From positions 1-52,650 of the forward strand of contig JAQXCD010000040.1 of NCBI GenBank assembly GCA_029252045.1: a DNA stretch of 52,650 nt. Reading direction: 5' to 3'. The position numbers and the translations under genes were made by a program. The notes under the pieces were generated by a model. The model did not search any database, was not told the DNA's origin, and saw only the letters and a list, made by a program, of their open reading frames with translations. Below are positions 47,436-52,650 of this stretch, in pieces (position 1 is the stretch's first letter; each line of letters starts with the position of its first letter). The DNA comes from Sulfitobacter sp. GTDB taxonomy: Bacteria; Pseudomonadota; Alphaproteobacteria; Rhodobacterales; Rhodobacteraceae.

Positions 47436-47921
47436 ATGACTGAAGTGAAGATGACCGTGAACGGCAAAGCCGCATCCGGCAATGTGGAAGGGCGTACGCT
47501 TTTGGTGCAGTTCTTGCGCGAAAACCTGAACCTGACGGGCACACATGTTGGCTGCGACACCAGCCAATGCGGCGCCTGTGTGGTGCATGTGAACGGAGAG
47601 GCGGTGAAATCCTGCACCATGCTGGCGGTTGAGGCCAATGGCGCGGAGGTTGCAACCATCGAGGGCCAAGCGGCCCCTGACGGCACGCTCAACACGATTC
47701 AGCAGGCGTTTCAGGACCACCACGGTTTGCAGTGCGGTTTCTGCACCCCCGGCATGGTGATGTCTGCGGCAGCGCTGCTTAAAGACAACCCCAAACCGAC
47801 CGAGGCAGACGTGCGCCACTATCTCGATGGCAACATCTGCCGCTGCACAGGCTATCACAACATCGTGAAAGCGATCATGGCGGCATCCGGTCAGGACGTC
47901 GGAACCATCGCTGCAGAATAA
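47436..47921 (+). CDS. coxS: Molybdenum hydroxylase small subunit (2x2Fe-2S), CoxS-like
   Basis: CoxS carries electrons from the molybdenum site through two 2Fe-2S clusters to the FAD subunit. The 161 residues contain all eight cluster Cys: 40, 45, 48 and 60 (plant-type) and 100, 103, 135 and 137 (CRCTGYHN). ATG 47436 has GGGAGGA upstream. It is the first gene of a coxS-coxL-coxM set. The S-L-M order matches form II CODH-like clusters. Confidence 0.93.
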   Translation: MTEVKMTVNGKAASGNVEGRTLLVQFLRENLNLTGTHVGCDTSQCGACVVHVNGEAVKSCTMLAVEANGAEVATIEGQAAPDGTLNTIQQAFQDHHGLQCGFCTPGMVMSAAALLKDNPKPTEADVRHYLDGNICRCTGYHNIVKAIMAASGQDVGTIAAE

Positions 47922-47930
47922 AAGTATGCG

Positions 47931-47992
47931 GCCTGCGGGAGGCAGGCGGCATGCTGCGCGGTGGGTCCGCGACAGAGCTTTGGTGCGCAGCA
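47931..47992 (+). other. Stem-loops in the coxS-coxL intercistronic region
   Basis: GCCTGC (47931-47936) pairs with GCAGGC (47942-47947) around GGGAG. TGCTGCGC (47952-47959) pairs perfectly with GCGCAGCA (47985-47992). These structures lie in the unusually long 99-nt gap before coxL and may set relative subunit levels. Confidence 0.5.
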
Positions 47993-48020
47993 GGTGCACC
48001 GCATATTGGGAGGAATTTTA

Positions 48021-50384
48021 ATGCCAAAGGATCACGGTATCGGCGCCAGCAGCAAGCGGCGCGAGGACATCCGGTTTTTGACCGGTGAGGGCAACTATAC
48101 AGACGACATCAACGTAAACGGGCAGGCCTACGTCTATTTCCTGCGCTCTGATGTTGCACATGGCACGCTGAACGGGGTGGATACCTCCGCCGCTGACGGC
48201 ATGCCGGGTGTGGTGCGGATTTTCACAGGTGCGGATTTCGAGGCCGTAGGCTCGATCCCCTGCGGCTGGCAGGTGACGGACAAACACGGCGAAGTGATGC
48301 AAGAGCCGCGCCATCCGGTGCTGGCCCACGGCAAGGTCCGCCATGTCGGTGAGCCGATTGCCGCTGTTGTGGCCGAAACGCTTGAACAGGCGCGCGATGC
48401 GGCAGAAGCTATTGTGCTGGATATCTCGGAACTGCCCGCCGTCATCAACATGAAAGACGCCGTGAAAGCGGGCGCACCCAAGGTGCACGACGATCTGACA
48501 AGCAACCTGTGCTACGACTGGGGCTTTGTTGAAGAAAACAAGGGTGCCGTGGATCAGGCGTTCAAGGACGCGGCCCATGTGACCACGCTGGAGCTGGTCA
48601 ACAACCGTCTTGTCGCCAACCCGATGGAGCCGCGCGTGGCTGTGGGCGACTATTCCCGTGGCACTGGCGATCATACGCTCTTCACCACATCCCAGAACCC
48701 TCATGTCATCCGCCTGCTGATGGGCGCTTTTGTTCTGGGCATTCCCGAGCACAAATTGCGCGTTGTGGCCCCGGACGTGGGCGGTGGTTTCGGCACCAAG
48801 ATCTTCCACTATCAGGAAGAAGCCTTTGTGACCTTTGCGGCCAAGGCCTGTAACCGCGCGGTGAAATGGACGTCCAGCCGCTCGGAAGCGTTTATGTCGG
48901 ATGCCCATGGCCGCGACCATGTCACCAAGATCGAGCTGGCGCTGGACAAGGACAATAACTTCACCGCCCTGCGCACCGATACCTATGCCAACATGGGCGC
49001 CTATCTGAGCACCTTTGCGCCTTCTGTTCCCACATGGCTGCACGGCACGCTGATGGCGGGCAACTATAAAACCCCGCTGATCTATGTAAACGTCAAGGCC
49101 GTGTTCACCAATACGGTGCCAGTGGATGCCTACCGTGGCGCAGGCCGCCCCGAGGCGACATATCAACTGGAGCGTCTGGTGGACAAAGCCGCGCATGAGC
49201 TGAAGGTCGATCCCATTAAACTGCGCCGTCAGAACTTTATCACCCAGTTCCCCTATGCCACGCCTGTGGCCGTGGAATATGACACCGGCAACTATGTGGC
49301 CACGATGGACAAGCTTGAAGAGATGGCCGACATCGCTGGTTTCAAAAAGCGTCGCGAAGCCTCTGAGGCCAAGGGCAAACTGCGCGGCTTTGGCGTGAAC
49401 TGCTATATCGAGGCTTGCGGCATCGCGCCGTCCAACCTCGTTGGGCAACTGGGCGCGCGCGCAGGTCTGTTCGAGAGCTGCACCGTGCGTGTGAATGCCA
49501 CCGGCGGTCTGGTTGTGATGACAGGCAGCCACAGCCACGGGCAGGGGCATGAGACTTCCTTTGCGCAAGTGGTCGCCGACATGATCGGCATTCCCGAGGA
49601 TATGGTCGAGATCGTGCATGGTGATACGGCCAATACGCCGATGGGCATGGGCACTTATGGCTCACGCTCCCTTGCTGTTGGCGGCTCTGCCATGGTGCGT
49701 GCCACCGAGAAGATCATCGCCAAAGCCAAGAAGATCGCCAGCCACTTGCTGGAAGCCTCCGAGGGCGATGTTGAGCTGAAAGACGGCGCGTTCACCGTAG
49801 CAGGTACGGATAAATCCGTGGCTTGGGGCGATGTGACGCTGGCCGCTTATGTACCACACAACTACCCGCTGGAAGAGATCGAGCCCGGTCTGGAGGAGAC
49901 GGCCTTCTACGACCCGTCAAACTTCACCTACCCCTCGGGCGCCTATGCCTGTGAGGTCGAGCTGGACCCCGAAACGGGGCAGGTCACCATCGAGCGGTTC
50001 TCGGCTGCGGATGATTTCGGCAATATCGTCAACCCGATGATCGTGACAGGGCAGGTGCACGGTGGTCTGGCGCAAGGCATCGGGCAAGCACTACTCGAGA
50101 ATTGCGCCTATGACAGCGACGGCCAGTTGCTGAGCGCATCCTATATGGATTACGCCATGCCGCGTGCGTCCGATCTGCCGTTCTATGATGTGGACCATTC
50201 CTGCCAGACGCCGTGCACGCACAATCCTCTGGGCGTGAAGGGCTGCGGCGAGGCAGGAGCGATCGGCTCTCCTCCGGCGGTGGTGAATGCGGTTCTGGAC
50301 GCCATGCGGTCCGGAGGCAGCAAGGTTGACCACGTCGACATGCCTGTATCACCGCACCGTGTCTGGGAAGCGATGCAAGGCTGA
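48021..50384 (+). CDS. coxL: Molybdenum hydroxylase large subunit, form II CODH-like
   Basis: This is the molybdenum-cofactor subunit. The 787-residue protein has the Moco domains of the xanthine-oxidase family; VGGGFGTK at about 253-260 is part of the cofactor site and Glu744 in GCGEAGAIG is the expected catalytic Glu. The active-site loop is AYRGAGR (residues 370-376, bases 49128-49148), the form II signature; the CO-oxidising form I has AYXCSFR, so true CO oxidation is not implied. ATG 48021 has GGGAGGAA upstream; an in-frame start at 47961 is not needed. Substrate unknown. Confidence 0.9.
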   Translation: MPKDHGIGASSKRREDIRFLTGEGNYTDDINVNGQAYVYFLRSDVAHGTLNGVDTSAADGMPGVVRIFTGADFEAVGSIPCGWQVTDKHGEVMQEPRHPVLAHGKVRHVGEPIAAVVAETLEQARDAAEAIVLDISELPAVINMKDAVKAGAPKVHDDLTSNLCYDWGFVEENKGAVDQAFKDAAHVTTLELVNNRLVANPMEPRVAVGDYSRGTGDHTLFTTSQNPHVIRLLMGAFVLGIPEHKLRVVAPDVGGGFGTKIFHYQEEAFVTFAAKACNRAVKWTSSRSEAFMSDAHGRDHVTKIELALDKDNNFTALRTDTYANMGAYLSTFAPSVPTWLHGTLMAGNYKTPLIYVNVKAVFTNTVPVDAYRGAGRPEATYQLERLVDKAAHELKVDPIKLRRQNFITQFPYATPVAVEYDTGNYVATMDKLEEMADIAGFKKRREASEAKGKLRGFGVNCYIEACGIAPSNLVGQLGARAGLFESCTVRVNATGGLVVMTGSHSHGQGHETSFAQVVADMIGIPEDMVEIVHGDTANTPMGMGTYGSRSLAVGGSAMVRATEKIIAKAKKIASHLLEASEGDVELKDGAFTVAGTDKSVAWGDVTLAAYVPHNYPLEEIEPGLEETAFYDPSNFTYPSGAYACEVELDPETGQVTIERFSAADDFGNIVNPMIVTGQVHGGLAQGIGQALLENCAYDSDGQLLSASYMDYAMPRASDLPFYDVDHSCQTPCTHNPLGVKGCGEAGAIGSPPAVVNAVLDAMRSGGSKVDHVDMPVSPHRVWEAMQG

Positions 50385-50481
50385 GTTTGACCTGCAAGCG
50401 GTGCCCTGCGGGGCATCGGTTGTTCTTTGGGATATGAAAAAGGGTGCAAGGAGAACGACCTGCGCCTGGAAGGAAAAGAAG

Positions 50482-51276
50482 ATGTATAATTTCGATGTTG
50501 AAATGCCGACCACGATTGCGGAAGCGGTCAAGGCCTTGGGACGCGAGGAAGCGCAGCCGATGAGCGGTGGGCAGACTTTGATCCCGACGTTGAAGGCGCG
50601 GTTGGCGGCCCCCTCCGTATTGGTGTCCTTGCACGGCATCGCCGAGATGAAAGGCGTGTGCAACAATGATGCGGGGCAGCTGTGCATCGGCGGGGCGACG
50701 ACACATGCAACTGTGGCGGCGGAAGTCGGTACGCAATATCCGGCGCTGGCATCGCTGGCGGCGCGGATCGGGGATCCGGCTGTGCGCAACCGCGGCACGA
50801 TTGGCGGCTCGGTCGCGAATAATGATCCCTCTGCGTGCTATCCTGCAGGTGTGTTGGCATCCGGTGCAACGGTTGTGACGAACAATCGCGAGATTGCGGC
50901 GGATGATTATTTCCTTGGTATGTTCGAGACCGCACTGGAGGAGGGCGAGATTGTCACCGAAGTGCGTTTCCCTATCCCGGAGGCTGCGCATTATGAAAAG
51001 CACCTGCAACCTGCCTCGCGGTTTCCGTTGGTGGCGGTGTTTGTTGCCAAGTTTGCCGACGGTGTGCGTGTCGCCGTTACGGGGGCATCCGAGAACGGTG
51101 TATTCCGCTGGACCGAAGCCGAAGAGGCGTTGAATGCGAATTTCAACGCGGAAGCGGTTGCGGGCCTGAAAGCGGACGGATCAGCAATGATCAGCGATTT
51201 GCACGGTACTGGCGCGTACAGAGCCCATCTGACGGGTGTGATGACAAAGCGTGCGGTTGCGGCGATCACGGGCTAG
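50482..51276 (+). CDS. coxM: Molybdenum hydroxylase medium (FAD) subunit, CoxM-like
   Basis: CoxM binds FAD and passes electrons to quinone or other acceptors. The 264-residue protein has the FAD-binding motifs SGGQT (about 33-37) and TIGGSVANNDPSACYP (about 107-122) of the CO/xanthine dehydrogenase FAD domain. ATG 50482 has GGAAGGAAAAG upstream; a longer in-frame reading to 50287 is rejected because it overlaps coxL. No coxD, coxE or coxF follow; infC is next. Confidence 0.9.
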   Translation: MYNFDVEMPTTIAEAVKALGREEAQPMSGGQTLIPTLKARLAAPSVLVSLHGIAEMKGVCNNDAGQLCIGGATTHATVAAEVGTQYPALASLAARIGDPAVRNRGTIGGSVANNDPSACYPAGVLASGATVVTNNREIAADDYFLGMFETALEEGEIVTEVRFPIPEAAHYEKHLQPASRFPLVAVFVAKFADGVRVAVTGASENGVFRWTEAEEALNANFNAEAVAGLKADGSAMISDLHGTGAYRAHLTGVMTKRAVAAITG

Positions 51277-51327
51277 TGCCGCACAACACAGGGCGTGCGC
51301 AGTACTGCGTGCGCCTTTTCTAAAAGC

Positions 51328-51358
51328 AAAACGCCCCGTCCATTCAGGCGGGGCGTTT
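51328..51358. terminator. Bidirectional terminator between coxM and infC
   Basis: AAACGCCCCG (51328-51337) pairs with CGGGGCGTTT (51349-51358). Short T-rich stretches follow on both strands, so it likely ends both coxM and infC transcripts. Confidence 0.85.
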
Positions 51359-51396
51359 GTTTATCCTGCTACTGTCAGGAGAATATCAGCTGGTGG

Positions 51397-51948
51397 TCAC
51401 TTGCTTGGCAGCGGGCCGATCAACATGACCATCTGGCGGCCTTCCATTTTCGGGAAGTTTTCGACCTTGCCTTGTTCTTTGGTATCCTCTGCCACACGCT
51501 CCAACAGCTCGCGGCCGAGGTTCTGGTGGGCCATTTCGCGGCCCCGGAAACGCAAGGTTACTTTCACCTTGTCGCCGTTTTCCAGAAACTTGAAAACATT
51601 GCGCATTTTGACATCGTAATCGTTGGTGTCCGTGTTCGGGCGGAACTTGACCTCTTTGATCTCGATGATCTTCTGCTTTTTGCGCGCTTCGGCTTCGCGC
51701 TTTTGCGTCTCGTATTTGAATTTGCCGAAATCCATGATCTTACACACGGGCGGGTTGGCGTTAGGAGAGATTTCGACAAGGTCGAGACCAGCCTCTTCGG
51801 CCATCTGCATGGCGCGCGTTGGCGTTACAACGCCGACGTTTTCGCCATCTGCGCCAATCAGGCGAATTTCGTTAGAGCGGATATTTTCATTGACGCGCGG
51901 GCCGGTGTCACGTTGCGGCGGTGCGTTATGGGGTCTGCGAGCGATGAT
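51397..51948 (-). CDS. infC: Translation initiation factor IF-3 with an AUC start codon
   Basis: IF-3 discriminates start codons and prevents 30S-50S joining. The frame gives about 183 residues with the IF-3 N-domain ([17 protein letters not shown]), linker and C-domain ([12 protein letters not shown]; the end PLPSK). No ATG, GTG or TTG exists between an in-frame TAA just upstream and the conserved [15 protein letters not shown] start, so translation must begin at one of three consecutive ATC codons (51951-51943). The middle one, 51948, has the best spacing to AAAGGACG. Rare start codons are a known autoregulatory device in infC. An internal ATG at 51810 would delete the conserved N-domain. 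Confidence 0.92.
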   Translation of the reverse strand: MIARRPHNAPPQRDTGPRVNENIRSNEIRLIGADGENVGVVTPTRAMQMAEEAGLDLVEISPNANPPVCKIMDFGKFKYETQKREAEARKKQKIIEIKEVKFRPNTDTNDYDVKMRNVFKFLENGDKVKVTLRFRGREMAHQNLGRELLERVAEDTKEQGKVENFPKMEGRQMVMLIGPLPSK

Positions 51949-52147
51949 GATCGTCCTTTGATAGTTGATTTACCGATTTCACAAAGTAGACGCCCCAAGC
52001 GGCTCCTTCAAGTTCAAAATCATGCCCATGTGCGGCTCCTATGTGCCTTTTCCCCTTGTACATGTGTATTTGGATGCGCATTTGGGCCGCAATAGTGTGC
52101 GAAGCCGTCTTGGGCTGCGCCACACTGGTACAAAAGGGGAAGTACAT

Positions 52148-52650
52148 ATGAAAAATCTAGTTTGGGTCATCGTTGCCGCAATCATCGCAGTCGGGGGCTA
52201 TGTGCTCTATTCCGGCCGCAGCGTGCAGGAAATTGCAAGCGATGTTACAGCAACGGCTACGACAGCCACAAATGACGCCGTTGAAGTGGCATCAGAGGCG
52301 GCAAGCGACGCGGCGGACGTAGCAGCGGACGCGGTTGAAGCAACAACCGACGCGGCATCCGATGCAGTGGCAGCAACCACCGAAGCAGCATCTGACGCGG
52401 TAACAGCGACAACCGAGGCAGCCTCTGACGCAGCGACAGCCGTGCCAGAAACAGCAACAGCAGCCACCGAAGCAGCATCTGACGCGGTAACAGCGACAAC
52501 CGAAGCAGCCTCTGACGCGGCAACTGCTGTGACAGAAACAGCCTCCGATGTGGCTACAGCAACCACAGAGGCAGCATCCGATGCCGCAACTGCTGCAACG
52601 GATACGGTAACAGCGACAACCGACGCAGCAACCGACACAGCGGCAGCAGC
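52148..52650 (+). CDS. Membrane-anchored Ala/Thr-rich repeat protein (3' truncated by window edge)
   Basis: The frame from ATG 52148 is open to the window end (at least 167 residues). It has one N-terminal membrane segment (about 4-20; LVWVIVAAIIAVGGYVL), then only Ala, Thr, Ser, Asp, Glu and Val in imperfect 11-residue repeats of the ATTEAASDAVT type. At DNA level a period of 87 nt (29 residues) repeats exactly for 40 bases (52377-52416 and 52464-52503). Such repeats suggest a long amphipathic helix. No family recognised. ATG 52148 is preceded by AAAAGGGGAAG. Confidence 0.7.
   Translation, partial: MKNLVWVIVAAIIAVGGYVLYSGRSVQEIASDVTATATTATNDAVEVASEAASDAADVAADAVEATTDAASDAVAATTEAASDAVTATTEAASDAATAVPETATAATEAASDAVTATTEAASDAATAVTETASDVATATTEAASDAATAATDTVTATTDAATDTAAA

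Noticed and set aside
48018..49619. Long open frame on the minus strand opposite coxL (about 530 codons)
   Set aside because: It is the antisense shadow of coxL in GC-rich DNA. It has no ribosome site or family-like sequence, and the sense strand is a complete known enzyme.
52207..52638. Minus-strand Ser/Ala/Val-rich frame over the repeat region
   Set aside because: It arises automatically from the Ala/Thr/Asp/Glu repeats of the plus-strand gene, which has its own start, ribosome site and membrane helix.

Overview
The window looks like chromosomal DNA of a marine alphaproteobacterium of the Rhodobacteraceae (Roseobacter group). Reasons: fairly high GC with Rhodobacterales-type protein sequences throughout; the tail end of a gene transfer agent (GTA) cluster at the left edge; a pyruvate dehydrogenase operon whose E1-beta subunit carries its own lipoyl domain; a bactofilin/M23 peptidase pair; and a form II CO-dehydrogenase-like coxSLM set. 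No rRNA, tRNA, CRISPR array, insertion sequence or replication origin was recognised. The genus is not determined.

Layout. 1-2.5 kb: 3' end of the GTA host-specificity/tail gene, a small DUF7742-like gene and cysE. 2.7-8.1 kb (minus): pdhA-pdhB-pdhC, an FtsB-like gene and pgk. 8.3-9.3 kb: two overlapping cyclophilin genes, one cytoplasmic and one exported. 9.4-10.1 kb: a lower-GC island with an orphan membrane protein between 21-nt direct repeats. 10.2-13.5 kb (minus): bactofilin + M23 endopeptidase, then a 1-Cys peroxiredoxin coupled to a DUF455 ferritin-like protein. 13.6-26.5 kb (plus): AsmA-like envelope protein, queA, MFS transporter, DUF924, lpdA, methyltransferase + MFS pair, uvrA. 26.5-32.6 kb (minus): MmgE/PrpD protein and valine catabolism genes (mmsA, isobutyryl-CoA dehydrogenase, and a single reading frame joining 3-hydroxyisobutyryl-CoA hydrolase to 3-hydroxyisobutyrate dehydrogenase), with a divergent LysR regulator. 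33.7-41 kb: CBS protein, coaD, two GAPDH genes with a 47-residue microprotein between them, DUF808 protein, transketolase. 41-45.2 kb: coiled-coil protein + zapA, DUF481 outer-membrane protein, LysR regulator, small lipoprotein, bolA-microprotein-grxD. 45.4-51.3 kb: xdhC-like, molybdopterin-binding protein, coxS-coxL-coxM. 51.4-52.65 kb: infC with a non-canonical AUC start and the beginning of an Ala/Thr-rich 11-residue-repeat membrane-anchored protein.

How the genes work together. Central carbon metabolism dominates: two GAPDHs, Pgk and transketolase (triose/pentose section), the three PDH components and E3, and the distal valine pathway towards propionyl-CoA. A family of CG-centred palindromes (half-site like TGTTAGC or GTTTAAC) lies just upstream of pdhA, lpdA, both gap genes and the DUF924 gene. 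This suggests one LacI-type regulator, with CceR the obvious candidate, tying them together. The molybdenum hydroxylase block carries its own maturation-type proteins. The Grx4-BolA pair belongs to iron/Fe-S regulation.

The observations most worth following up are the hydrolase-MmsB fusion with a preserved internal ribosome binding site, the shared operators, the 34-residue membrane microprotein translationally coupled on both sides inside bolA-grxD, the 11-residue repeat protein at the right edge, the rare-codon islands inside uvrA, and the repeat-flanked low-GC orphan.
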